From positions 3,782,001 through 3,846,000 of the forward strand of contig NZ_CP107964.1 of NCBI RefSeq assembly GCF_041434935.1: a stretch of DNA of 64,000 nucleotides. The letters run 5' to 3'. The position numbers were made by a program, and so were the translations under genes. This DNA is from Kitasatospora sp. NBC_00374 (GTDB lineage Bacteria; Actinomycetota; Actinomycetes; Streptomycetales; Streptomycetaceae). Shown piece by piece: positions 10,001-20,400 of this stretch. Below the pieces are notes generated by a model. That model worked only from the letters and a program-made list of their open reading frames with translations. It was not told the DNA's origin and searched no databases. Positions within the stretch are counted from its first letter, which is position 1. Each line of letters begins with the position of its first letter.

Positions 10001-13000
10001 CGCGGGCGGCGCGCTCGCGGGCAGCTCGGCGGCCTGCGAGGCGGCCGGCGGAGCGGTCGGCGGGGCGGCCTGCGGGGTGGCCCGCGCCTCGGCGGCCTCG
10101 GCCAGCAGCGCGGCCGTTCCGGCGGCGATCCGCGCCGGGACGGACGGACCGCCGCCGACCGGGAAGGCGGCCCGGCCGGGCCGGGCCGCCGCGGCCGGCA
10201 CCGGCCCGAGCAGCCCGACCAGGTCCAGCGGCACCCCGTGCGCGATCAGCCGGGCGGCCAGCTGGGCGACCGACCGGGCGGCCGGGACGCCCCGGCGGTC
10301 GACCGAGGCCGCGACGTGCGGCGCCTCGCCGAGCGTCTCGCGCACCCAGCGGGTGCAGGTGGCGCCCGGGCCGACCTCGACGAAGTAGCGGAACCCGCGG
10401 TCGTACGCCGTGCGGACCAGCCGCGGGAAGTCGATCGTGGAGCGCAGCGTGTGGGCGATCCGGTCGGCGATCCGCTGCTGGTCGAAGTCCTCGACCGGCC
10501 CGTAGTCGTAGGCGGTGAGCAGGTCGAGGCCGCCGGTGGAGCCGGTGGGGTGGCTGTTCAGCTCGGCCAGGGCGGCCACCTCGCCATCCACCACCGGGCA
10601 GTGCATGACGCCGGTGACCGGGGAGCGCGCCGCCGGGCAGCCGAGCTCCGCGATCAGTCGGCGGCACTGGGCCGGGTCGCCGGCCACCACCACCTCGCCG
10701 GGGGTGTTGACGTGGGTGAGGAACACCCGGTCGTAGGCCGCGAGGGCGGCCCGGACCGTCTCGGGGTCGCAGAGCAGCACATGGCCGGCCCACACCTCGG
10801 CGTCGGGTGTGCCCGCCGGCAGGCCCCACAGCTCGCGGACGGTGTCGCGCGGGCCGTTGAGCCGGTGCTTGAACAGCGGGGTGGCGCTGATCCGGTCGTC
10901 CCGGCGGGCGGACCGCTGCCAGCCGCCGGTGGCGAAGAGCATGCTGCTCTCGCCCAGGCTGTAGCCGAACGCGCCGTGCACCGGCACGCCCAGCAGGTCG
11001 CGCACCAGGTCGGTGTTGAGGATGGCGAAGGTCGTGCCGGTGGCGAGCATGAACGGCAGGTCGTCGGCGAGTTCGGCCTCCAGGGCCATCAACTCCCGCC
11101 GGCCGGGCGCGACCTGGGTGCGCGGGTGGAGCCGCGCCGTCCGGAAGGTCCGGTCCGGTTCGGCCACCTCCGCCTCGAACCGTTCCAGCAGACCGGGGAA
11201 GGCCCGGAACAGGTCCCGGCCCAGGCCCGGGTAGGAGTTGACGGCGCCCGGGTAGACCAGGGCGACCTTGCCCTCGGGGCCGATCGGATGCGGGGTGAAG
11301 CAGCTGCCCGCCGGGGTCGCCCAGTCCTCGCCGCGCTCCTGGGCGGCGGGCAGGTCCCGGGCGGCGAGCTCCAGTTGGCGGGCCAGCTCGTCCGTGTCCC
11401 GGCCGACCAGGACGACCCTGGGGGTGCCGGCGGTCAGCCGTTCGGCGGCCTCCCGGGCCAGCCGGTACGGGTCGGCTCCGTCGGCCAGCAGCGTGCGGTG
11501 CCGGGTGACCTCGGCCACCAGTGCGGCCGGGTCGGGTGCGCCGAGGGCCAGCAGGACGGGGCCGCCGGCCCGCTGCCAGTCGCGTTCCTCGATCCGGCCC
11601 CGGGTGCGGTCGGCGGAGAGCACCAGCTGCCCGTGCGCCCCGCCGCCGCCGATGAAGGAGACGGCCGCGTACCGCCGCCCGTCGCGTTCGGCGCGCAGCC
11701 AGGGGCGGGAGGAGTCCGGCAGGTAGCAGCCGGTGGCGGCCAGTCGGGCGGCCCGGGACCCGGCCGGACGCTGCCAGCCGGGCACGCCGGGCAGGTAGCC
11801 GTGGTGCAGGCCGAAGACCGCGCGCAGCAGACCGGCCATGGCCGCCGCGCCCTGGGCGTCGCCGAGTTGGGCCTTGGCGCTGCCGAGTGCGGGGCCGGGG
11901 GTGCCGGCCGGGTGGATCCGGGCCAGCGCGGCCAGTTCGGCCTCGTCCTGTGCCTCGGTGCCGCCCGCGTGCAGTTCCAGGTAGCCGAGTTCGGTGGCCT
12001 GGATGCCCGCCTCGGCGAGCGCCTGCGCGGCGGCCCCGGCCAGCGCGTCCGCGTCGGCCTCGGGCAGCTCGCCGTCGACCGGGACGGCGTGCCGGACGGC
12101 GACCGCGTCCAACCGGGCGTACGCCGGGCGCGCGCCCTCACCGGGCCGGGTGAGCACCACCGCACCGGCGCCCTCCCCGATCCGCCAGCCCTGGCTGCCC
12201 TCGCCGTAGGTCAGCCCGGGCCCGGAGACCGGCGGGCCGTCACCGCCCTCGACCCGCAGCAGCAGGCTCTCGGGCGAGCCGGCGAGGTCGACCGCCCCGA
12301 CCAGGACGGCTTCGACGGTGTCGTCCAGCAGCAGCAGCCGGGCCAGCTCCAGGGCCTGGGCGGTGCCGGCGGCCTCGGCGGAGATGGTGAACGAGGGGCC
12401 GGTGAGGTTCCACAGCGAGGAGATCCGGCTGGCCATGATGTTGCCGATGTAGCTGAGCACCTCGTTGGCGACGATCGGCTCGTGCACGCCCTCGCGGGCC
12501 AGTGCGGTGAGCCGCTGCCGCTGCGCGTCGGTCAGCTCCAGCCCGGCGGAGTCGAACAGCTCGCGCAGGTGGCCGCCGAGCCGGTGGCGGGCCAGGTGGA
12601 GGTGGGCGCTGGGCTCGATCTCCATCGCGACCACCACGGCGACCCGCCGGGGTGCCGGGCCGCCCCGCCCCGGTCCGTCCGGTCCTGGTCCGTCCGGTCC
12701 GGGTGCGGCCGAGCGGCTGAAGCCGGCGTCGGCGAGCGCCTCGTCGGCGACCTTGGACATCAGCGCGTGCTGGAGGTTGTAGTTGCGCAGGTCGGCGGGC
12801 GGGATCCGGTGGTCGACCGGGTCGAGACCGACGGTGTCCACGAACGCGCCCTCGGGCAGCGTCTCGCGGGTCAAACCGGCGGCGGCGAGGGCGCCGCCGC
12901 TCTGCTCCAGGCCGCGCCAGCGGCGCTCGGGCAGCGGGCCGAAGGCGTCGAGCCCGTCGTGGACGGCGCGTTCGAGGGCGGCGGCGGAGGTGAGCGAGCC

Positions 13001-14404
13001 GAAGTGCGCGCCGACACCGACCACGTCCAGTGCGGGCGGGGCGGTGGGGGCCGGGTGGTCCGCCGGGGCGGTGCCCGCGTCGGAGAGCACCACGTGCGCG
13101 TTGGTTCCGCCGAACCCGAACGCGGAGACGGCGCCGCGGCGCTCCCCCGGCCGGGCCGGCCAGTCCTGTCCGGTGCGGACCAGGGCGCCGGCGACCGGGC
13201 CGTCCGGTCCGGTCACCGGCTCGGTGACGCCGATGGTCGGCGGGAGGTGGCCGTGCCGCATGGCCAGCACCACCTTGAGCATGCTGCTGAGGCCGGCCAC
13301 CGTCAGCAGGTGGCCGATGTTGCCCTTCACCGAGCCGAGCAGCGGCACCTTGCCGGCCGGGCCGAAGAACCCGGCGACCGAGGCCGCCTCGGTGGAGTCC
13401 CCGATCGGGGTGCCGGTGGCGTGGCACTCCAGGTAGTCGATCCCGTCCGGCGCCACACCCGCGTCGGCGTAGGCGAGTTGGTACGCCCGGTGCTGGCCGG
13501 CCTCGCTCGGGACCAGCAGGTGCCGGCCGGCGCCGTCGTTGGACAGGCCGATGCCGTCGATCACGGCGTGGATCCGGTCGCCGTCGCGCTGCGCGTCGGC
13601 GAGCCGCCGGACCGCGAACATGCCGGCGCCCTGGCCGGTGAGGATGCCCGCCGAGCGGCTGTCGAAGGGCTGGCTGAAACCGTTCGCCGGGTAGGCGTGC
13701 AGGTCGGAGAAGCTGAGGTGGATCAGGGTCGGGTCCGGGGCGCAGACGCCGCCCGCGAGCACCAGGTCCGCCTGTCCGGCGGCCAGGTGGTCGCAGGCCA
13801 GCTTCAGCGCGTAGAGCGCCGAGGAGCAGGCCGCGTCCAGCGCGTACCGGGGACCGCCGAGGCCGAGCGCCGCACCGACGATCCGCGCCGGGGCGCCGCT
13901 GACCCGGGCGTCGGCCGGGTCGGCCGCGGCCGTGCCGGACGGGTCGTCGAACCCGGTCAGTCCACCGGCGACCAGCCCGTCGCGGACCGCCTGCTGCACC
14001 AGCGGCAGGCTGATCCGGGCCGAACCGGGCGTCGGGAAGGAGTAGTTGCCCAGCACCAGGCCGGTCCGGCCGAGGAGCTCGGTCCGGTCCAGGTGGCCGC
14101 TGTCGCGCAGCGCCTCGCGGGCGACGTACAGCGACCAGTGGAACACCCGGTCGAGCCGGGCCAGTCGGTCCGGCGCCAGCCGGTAGCCGGTGGGGTCGAA
14201 GGTGAAGTCGCGGACGAAACCGCCCCTGGTGCAGGTGATCGGGTGCTGCGGGTCGAGGTCGCGGGGGTCGGCGGGCGGTCCGAAGACCTCCGGGCCGCCC
14301 TCGGTGCGGCTGTCCGCACCCGCGCTGAGGTTCTGCCAGAACTCCTCGGGGGTGGCCGCACCCGGGAAGAGGCAGGAAAGTCCGACGATGGCGTACTTGC
14401 TCAT
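7007..14404 (-). CDS. pfaC: PfaC/PfaB-type PUFA synthase subunit (KS-CLF-AT-DH)
   Basis: 2465 aa. Domains in order: ketosynthase (1-440, active-site C193 in DAACSS, later ECHATGTPIGDS); chain-length-factor-like KS (about 455-1010) in which the cysteine region reads SAEAAGT near residue 678, so no nucleophile; acyltransferase (about 1075-1430, GYSLGE with Ser near 1150); an Ala/Pro-rich linker (about 1430-1690); then FabA-like hotdog dehydratase halves in two pairs. HFPDDPVLAGS (His about 1958) and HFHRDPVMPGS (His about 2358) mark the catalytic halves, each preceded by a degenerate half. PfaC normally has KS-CLF-DH-DH and PfaB carries the AT, so this is a PfaC/PfaB fusion. The linker suits a flexible megasynthase. 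The gap to pfaA is 79 nt. Confidence 0.9.
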   Translation of the reverse strand: MSKYAIVGLSCLFPGAATPEEFWQNLSAGADSRTEGGPEVFGPPADPRDLDPQHPITCTRGGFVRDFTFDPTGYRLAPDRLARLDRVFHWSLYVAREALRDSGHLDRTELLGRTGLVLGNYSFPTPGSARISLPLVQQAVRDGLVAGGLTGFDDPSGTAAADPADARVSGAPARIVGAALGLGGPRYALDAACSSALYALKLACDHLAAGQADLVLAGGVCAPDPTLIHLSFSDLHAYPANGFSQPFDSRSAGILTGQGAGMFAVRRLADAQRDGDRIHAVIDGIGLSNDGAGRHLLVPSEAGQHRAYQLAYADAGVAPDGIDYLECHATGTPIGDSTEAASVAGFFGPAGKVPLLGSVKGNIGHLLTVAGLSSMLKVVLAMRHGHLPPTIGVTEPVTGPDGPVAGALVRTGQDWPARPGERRGAVSAFGFGGTNAHVVLSDAGTAPADHPAPTAPPALDVVGVGAHFGSLTSAAALERAVHDGLDAFGPLPERRWRGLEQSGGALAAAGLTRETLPEGAFVDTVGLDPVDHRIPPADLRNYNLQHALMSKVADEALADAGFSRSAAPGPDGPGPDGPGRGGPAPRRVAVVVAMEIEPSAHLHLARHRLGGHLRELFDSAGLELTDAQRQRLTALAREGVHEPIVANEVLSYIGNIMASRISSLWNLTGPSFTISAEAAGTAQALELARLLLLDDTVEAVLVGAVDLAGSPESLLLRVEGGDGPPVSGPGLTYGEGSQGWRIGEGAGAVVLTRPGEGARPAYARLDAVAVRHAVPVDGELPEADADALAGAAAQALAEAGIQATELGYLELHAGGTEAQDEAELAALARIHPAGTPGPALGSAKAQLGDAQGAAAMAGLLRAVFGLHHGYLPGVPGWQRPAGSRAARLAATGCYLPDSSRPWLRAERDGRRYAAVSFIGGGGAHGQLVLSADRTRGRIEERDWQRAGGPVLLALGAPDPAALVAEVTRHRTLLADGADPYRLAREAAERLTAGTPRVVLVGRDTDELARQLELAARDLPAAQERGEDWATPAGSCFTPHPIGPEGKVALVYPGAVNSYPGLGRDLFRAFPGLLERFEAEVAEPDRTFRTARLHPRTQVAPGRRELMALEAELADDLPFMLATGTTFAILNTDLVRDLLGVPVHGAFGYSLGESSMLFATGGWQRSARRDDRISATPLFKHRLNGPRDTVRELWGLPAGTPDAEVWAGHVLLCDPETVRAALAAYDRVFLTHVNTPGEVVVAGDPAQCRRLIAELGCPAARSPVTGVMHCPVVDGEVAALAELNSHPTGSTGGLDLLTAYDYGPVEDFDQQRIADRIAHTLRSTIDFPRLVRTAYDRGFRYFVEVGPGATCTRWVRETLGEAPHVAASVDRRGVPAARSVAQLAARLIAHGVPLDLVGLLGPVPAAAARPGRAAFPVGGGPSVPARIAAGTAALLAEAAEARATPQAAPPTAPPAASQAAELPASAPPAFAAPVLAALGAGPAGPGTPRPLPVGPVAAGPSGPAGPVPPEDQMPADPSLADPEVITFDGEPIAFLPWADDPAPVPAPGPAPGPSAQPSGPRAAARTAQSDRAAPPAPPSADGDPARDLVRELRRQMVATHSVVMETQRVLQESTLARTEALLAAGPAAPSALPPAPAPEPIAFTPRAELPPAPVPAVAPAPVPVPEPARPPGVIWDEADLLEFATGSLAAVFGPAFAEIDGYGKRVRLPAPPYHFVTRVTELKAETGVYRPSFIRTEYDVPADAWYTVDDGVPPAVAIEAGQCDLLLISYLGIDFRNKGERVYRLLDSTLVFHGDLPRAGQTLRYDISINRFVTQGDTTLFFFSYLCYADGELILELKDASAGFFTQAELDTPLGVVITEKERAARAALTKGWFKPLARTDRNHLTAADLELLAQGRPGEVFGPEHAQDAGLNPALRLPDARLRMIDELRIDRTGGPRGLGALTAHKRLQPDAWYFECHFPDDPVLAGSMVAEGAVQALQAYLLHQGMHLVLPDARFQTIVGLQTEVQVRGQITPAHREIRYEIEVMELTMLPRPSVVADILVYLGDKPVIRMRNFGIQIREKEGTPYRPELGGVPAFLGRRNRSGEPAMINELHLAHAAKGDLGTAMGPEFDVYRDSRAPYIPNGDFQFVDRIMSLTGTRGELGPGSEMVTEYDSPADAWYYAQNSHPHMPNCVHMETSLQAAILLGYYLGATLKQPQTEYSIRNLDGRATLVKDVDLRGKTVRHHSKLLMTSAVQGAVLQNFSYELSADGEVFYTGESLFGYFSEAALANQAGLDAGKYVAPWIEREQPAAARVRRIELTDDAPAFTDPSGGLLHLPGDHFHLVDRVDLIADGGRHGLGYLHGHREVSPDEWYFDCHFHRDPVMPGSLGVEAVLQALRLFVLEQGLAEGIERPRFGLATGVEMGWKYRGQILRHDRELRFDVHVREIRREGGRVVVIADADLWKPGLRIYELTGVAIEVLPATA

Positions 14405-14483
14405 GGAAGCCGGGTCCCTCCGGGCTGTGGGCGGTCCGGCCGGCCGCGCTGGGCGGCCGGCCGGACCAACCGGGTCGGGTACG

Positions 14484-17400
14484 TCAGCTGCTGACGAACT
14501 TGGCGGCCAGCTGCGGGGTGGAGACCAGGCTGACCCCGGTCAGGCGGGCCAGCACCCGGCCGTCCGGGGCGACCGCGGTGACCGTCAGGCTCGCGGAGGT
14601 CCCGTTCACGGCTCCGGGCTCGACGACCGCCAGGAACGTCCCGCGGTCCGGCAGCGCCTGGTGGAACTCCGCCCGGGCGACCGAGAGCGGCAGGCTCGCG
14701 GTGGACCGGAACAGCCGCATCCAGACCAGGCCGGCCTGGAGCAGCAGGTCCGCCGCGCCGGGGCGGTAGAGCCGTCCCGCGTACGCGCCGCCGGCCGGGC
14801 GCGGCTCGGTCAGCGAGCACTCCAGCACCAGCCGGCCCTCCTCCTCGGCCAGCACCCGGCGCACCCCCTGCAGGGCCGGGCCGTGGAAGAGCGTGCCGTC
14901 GGTGTAGAGCCCGGTGGCGTCCCGGCCCCGCCCGGGCGCCGGCAGGCCCGCCATCGTCGGGTGGTTGAGCTCGGACGCCGGGTCCGCGCCGAGCACCACA
15001 CCGGCGGCGTAGTGCGGCCGGACGGCGCCGTCCGCGGCCACCGAGCGGATCACCACCTCGGTGGTCGCCTGGTCGCCCGCCGGCGTCGCCGCCAGTTGCA
15101 GCCGGGCCGGCTCGCTGCCGTCCAGCAGCAGGCCCTTGTGCACGGCGAAGTCGCGCACCTGGCGGACCGTGCCGCCGCTGAGCCGCTCGACCGCGCCGAT
15201 CGCCCAGCCGAGGGCGACCGCCGCCGGCAGCACCGGGACCCCGCCGATCAGGTGGTCCGTCACGATCGGCTCGGCGGACAGCCCGGCCGTCGGCCGCTCC
15301 AGCACCACCGCGGCGGGCGGCGCGGCCCTGCGCACCGACAGCGGGGTGGTCGGGCCGAGCACGGTCACCGTGTCGTGGCCGTGCTGCGCGGCGAACTGCC
15401 CGGTGAACAGGGCGGTTCCGGTCTGCTCCGGGATCAGCGTGATGCCGCGCTCCTGGAAGACCGCCTTGATCTGCGGCGAGACCATCCCGCTGTCCCAGGC
15501 ACCCCAGTTGAGCGAGGAGACCCGGGCCTGCGGGTGCCGCCGCTTGAACGAGCTCGCCCAGGCGTTCAGCACCTCGTTGGCCATCGCGTAGTCCGACTGC
15601 CCCTGGTTGCCGAAGAACCCGGCCACCGAGGAGAACAGCAGCACGTGCCGCAGCCGGTCGGCCGGCAGCGCCTCCACCACCGCCCGCAGCCCGCCCAGCT
15701 TGGGCGCGAACACCCGCTCGATCTCGGAGGCCCGCTTGTTGGCGATCAGCTGGTCGGCGAGCACCCCGGCGCCGTGCACCAGACCGGTGACCCGCTCCGC
15801 GTACGGCGCCAGCGCCCGGGCCGTCGCCGCGGCGTCGGTGATGTCCACCGCCAGGTACTCGGCGGTGGAACCGGCCGCCCGCAGCTCGGCCAGGGTCTGC
15901 CGGATCTCCCGCTCACCGACCACCGCCTGGTACAGCTGCTCCACCCGCTTCGGGGTGGGCTTCTCCCCCGCCGCCTTCAGGTGCGCCGCGGCAGCCGCCT
16001 TGAGCTCCGGTCCACCGGTGACACCCGCGGCCCAGGCGGGCTCCTCGCCGAGGGCCGTGCGGCCGAGCAGCAGCAGACCGGGGCGGTACGCGCCGGCGAG
16101 GTCGACCACGCAGCGGGCGGTGATGCCACGCCCGCCGCCGGTGACCACCAGCAGGTCCTCCGGGCCGAGTTCGGCCACCGGGACGGCCGGGTCCGCGGCG
16201 AGCGCGGTGGGCGACTGCGCCAGCGTCAGCGCAACGCGGCGGCGGCCGTCACGGCCCACCTGGACCGGTTCGGCCGAGGCGTCGTTGATCTCCGCCAGCA
16301 GCAGTTCCGCGGCCGCCCGCGGCTCCAGGCCGGGGGCCAGGTCCACCGCGCGGCAGAACAGCTCCGGCGCCTCGACGGCCAGCGTCTTCACCAGCCCGCC
16401 GAACCCACCGGCCGGGACGAGCTCCTCGGCCACCCCGGTCAGGCCGAAGGCCCCGTCCAGCCGGGTGACCGTCAGGAATCCGGCCCGCCCGCCGTCGGCC
16501 TCCTTGGTCAGCGGCTCCACCACGTGCTTGGCCACCAGCAGGGCGTGCGACAGCCTGCGCACGCCGTCCGCCCAGTCGGTGTCCTGCCGGGTCGCGAGGT
16601 TCACCACCAGGCGGACCGGCCGCTCCAGGGCCTGCTCGATCCGTTCGGTCAGCTCGGTGACACCCCAGCCGGAGAGCGCGAAGCCCGCCACGCCGTCGAT
16701 CGTCCGGGCCACCGACGGCAGCCGCAGCACCCGGACGTCCCAGCCGCCCGTCCGCAACCGGTCGGCCAGCAACGGGGTCAGCTCCCCGCCGTCGTCGACC
16801 AGCAGCGCACCGGCGCCGGCCGGGTACGCGCCCACCAGGGCGTCCGGGGAAGGCAGTTCGACCAACGCGGCCTGCGCCCGGCCGATCGCCGGAAGGTGCG
16901 CCGGCGCGGCGGACGCGGCGGCCGGGGGCGCGGGCCGCTCGGGCTCCGGCTCCGCTCTCGCCGCGGCGGTCGCGCCCGAGACCCCGGCCATGAAGTCGAC
17001 GATCTGCCCCAACGTCCGCAGCTCGCCCAACTGCTCGGGCCCCACCGGCGTGTCACTCGGGAACCGCTCCGACAACACACCCAGAATCTCGACCCGCTTG
17101 ATCGAATCGATGCCGAGATCCGCCTCGACATCCATCCCCAACTCCAGCATCTCCACCGGATAACCGGTCTTCTGCGCCACCACCTCCAACAGCGCAGCGG
17201 ACACCGCCCCCGCATCCACCACCACCGGCGCAGGCGTGGCAGGCGTACCGGGAACGGCCACACTGCTCATGAAGTCGACGATCTGCCCCAACGTCCGCAG
17301 CTCGCCCAACTGCTCGGGCCCCACCGGCGTGTCACTCGGGAACCGCTCCGACAACACACCCAGAATCTCGACCCGCTTGATCGAATCGATGCCGAGATCC

Positions 17401-20400
17401 GCCTCGACATCCATCCCCAACTCCAGCATCTCCACCGGATAACCGGTCTTCTGCGCCACCACCTCCAACAGCGCAGCGGAGACCTCCCCCGCATCCACCA
17501 CCACCGGCGCAGGCGTGGCAGGCGTACCGGGAACGGCCACACTGCTCATGAAGTCGACGATCTGCCCCAACGTCCGCAGCTCGCCCAACTGCTCGGGCCC
17601 CACCGGCGTGTCACTCGGGAACCGCTCCGACAACACACCCAGGATCTCGACCCGCTTGATCGAATCGATGCCGAGATCCGCCTCGACATCCATCCCCAAC
17701 TCCAGCATCTCCACCGGATAACCGGTCTTCTGCGCCACCACCTCCAACAGCGCAGCGGACACCTCCCCCGCATCCACCACCACCGCAGCCCCCGGCGCAG
17801 GCAGACCGGGAAGCGCGGGAGCGGCAGTCGCGACAGGAGCGGCGGGAAGGGCCGCCGGCGCCGGGGCGACCGGTGCGGGAACGGCAGGGGCGACCGCCGC
17901 CACCGGCGCGGGAGCCACCACCGCGGGGGCCACCTGCAGCGGAGCCACCGGCCCGGCGGGGGCCGCCGGCGCGGGAGCCGCCGGCGCAGCGGCGCCGGAG
18001 CCGAGCTCCAGGGCCGCCAGGTCACGCAGGATCTCGTTGGCCCGCAGGTGCGTGCGGCCGATCGCCAGGCCGTGCTCCTTGACCGCCGTCACACCGGCCA
18101 GCACGTCGTCGACCCGGCCCTGGCCTGCGGCGTCCTCCAGCAGCCCGGTCAGCCGCTCCGCGCTCTGGAGCTGACCGTTGAGGTAGTCGTCGTGCAGGGC
18201 GAGGTGATCGGCGATCAGCTCGGGCAACCGGTCGGACGCCGGTGCGGGAAGGTGTTCGTGGTCCACGGTCTCGCTCTCCAGGACGACGGGCAGGGCAGGT
18301 ACGTGAGCGGGGGCCGGCGCCACGGCCTCGGCCGCCACCGGCGCGGGCAGCACCACCGCGGGCGGCGCCACGACGGTCGGCCGCACCTCGGCGACGGGCG
18401 CCGGGGAAACGGGCACCGGGGAAACGGCCACGTCGGTGGTGGGCGCCTCGGCGACCGGTACGGCCGCCCCCGCCCCCGCCCCCGGCAGCCTCGGCTCGGC
18501 GATCCGGTAGCCGTGCTCCAAAGCGTCGCGGTAGGCCGCCTTCCGCGCGTCGGAGACGTAGTTGATGCCGTTGAGCAGCACCGTCATCCCCTTGCTCGGC
18601 GCGGCCTCGGCCACCGGCGCCACGTACCGGTCGGCCACCGACAGCGGCAGCCCCAGGACGGCCAGCTGCGCCACCGCCCGCTTCAGGGCGAGGTCGGCGT
18701 CGGCGCCCGGACCGCCGTCCAGCCGGACGGCGTGGTGCGGCCGGTCGCCGAGGATGCGGCCGACGAGCTGGGTGAGCACGCCCTTGGGGCCGAACTCGAC
18801 GAAGGTGCGGAAACCCGCCGCGTACATCTCCTCGACCCGGTCGGCGAAGTGCACCGGGTTGATCAGCTGCTCGGCCAGCAGCGAGGCGTTGGCGGCCGGG
18901 TCGGCGCCGTACGCGCCGCCGGGGGTGTTGGCGTAGACCGGCCGCCGCGGCTCCCGGACCTCGACCCGGGCGACCGCCGCCCGGAAGGCCTCGACCGCGT
19001 GCGCCACGAACGGCGTGTGGAAGGCCGCCGACACCGGCAGCCGGCTGATCCGCAGGCCGTGCGACGCCGCCGAGGCGACCAGGCGCTCGACCGCCGCGGT
19101 CGCGCCGCCGAGCACGACCTGGTCGGCCGCGTTGCGGTTGCAGACCACCAACTCCGGGTGTGCCGAGAGCAGTTCGGCGAGCTGCTGGTCGCTCGCGCCG
19201 ACCGCCGCCATCGCCCCGGCGTCGAAGGACGGGTCGGCCGGCGGGGCCATCGCTGCGCCGCGGGCCCGGGCCAGCGCGAAGTAGTCCTGGTCGGCCAGCG
19301 CGCCGGACGCCCACAGCGCGGTCAACTCGCCGAAGCTGTGGCCGAGATGGCCGTCGGCGGCGAAGCCGAGCCCGGCCAGGTACCGGTACTGGCCCACCGA
19401 CAGGGCGCCGATCGCGGGCTGCGCGTACGCGGTGCGGCGCAGCGACTCCTCCTGCTCCCGGCAGCCGGCGTCGTCGAAGGCCGGCGCGGGGAAGGCGATC
19501 CGGGAGAGCGGCTCGACGCCCTCGAACTGCCGGTTGGCCTGGTCGAACGCGGCCCGCAGCGGCGGCAGTGCGAGCACGGCGCGGTGGCCGGGGTTGACGT
19601 ACTGACTGCCCTGCCCGGCGAACAGCGCACCCACCCGGCCGGTCTCGGCCTCCGCGCGGCGGAACCACACCCCCTTCGGGTGCGCCCAGTCCTGCGCCGA
19701 CGGCTTGGCCCGCAGCTCCTGGACGGCCAGCGCGCGCAGCTCGGCCAGGTCGGCGGCGCCGGCGGCGACCAGCGCAAGCCGCGCGTGCCCGGCCGGTACC
19801 GGGCCCTCGACCGGCTCGGCGCCCTCGGCGACCAGCACCGTCAGCGCGGCTGTGTCGGGGGCGTGCCACAGGTGCACCCGGGCGACCGGGAACATCACCT
19901 TGAGGTCCTCGCCCTCGCCGTGCTCCTGGAGCACGAAGTGGAAGTTGGTGCCGCCGAAGCCGAAGGAGGAGATCGCGGCGCGGCGCTCGGACCGCTGCGG
20001 ATCCTTGATCCACGGGCGGCTCTCGGTGTTCACGTAGAACGGGCCGGCCTCGAAGTCGATCGCCGGGTTGGGCTCGTCGACGTTGATGGTGGGCGGCAGC
20101 ACCTTGTGGTGCAGGGCCAGCGCCAGCTTGATCATGCCGGCCGCGCCGGCGGCCGCCTTGGTGTGCCCGATCTGCGACTTCACGCTGCCGACGGCCGCGT
20201 ACTGCCGCTGGTCGGTGGTCTCGGAGACCACCGCCGCCAGCGCGGACAGCTCGGTGGCGTCGCCGACCGCCGTCCCGGTCCCGTGCGCCTCGAACAGCTC
20301 GACCGTGTCCGGCGTGCAGCGCGCGTCCTCGTACGCGCGCCGCAGAGCGACCATCTGGCCCTCCTTGCGCGGGGCGTAGATGGACTTGAACCGCCCGTCG

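Noticed and set aside
6959..14494. A 2511-aa open frame on the plus strand
   Set aside because: It lies antisense to the fused pfaC/B gene. It is open because of GC-rich third positions, and its translation is low-complexity with no domain.
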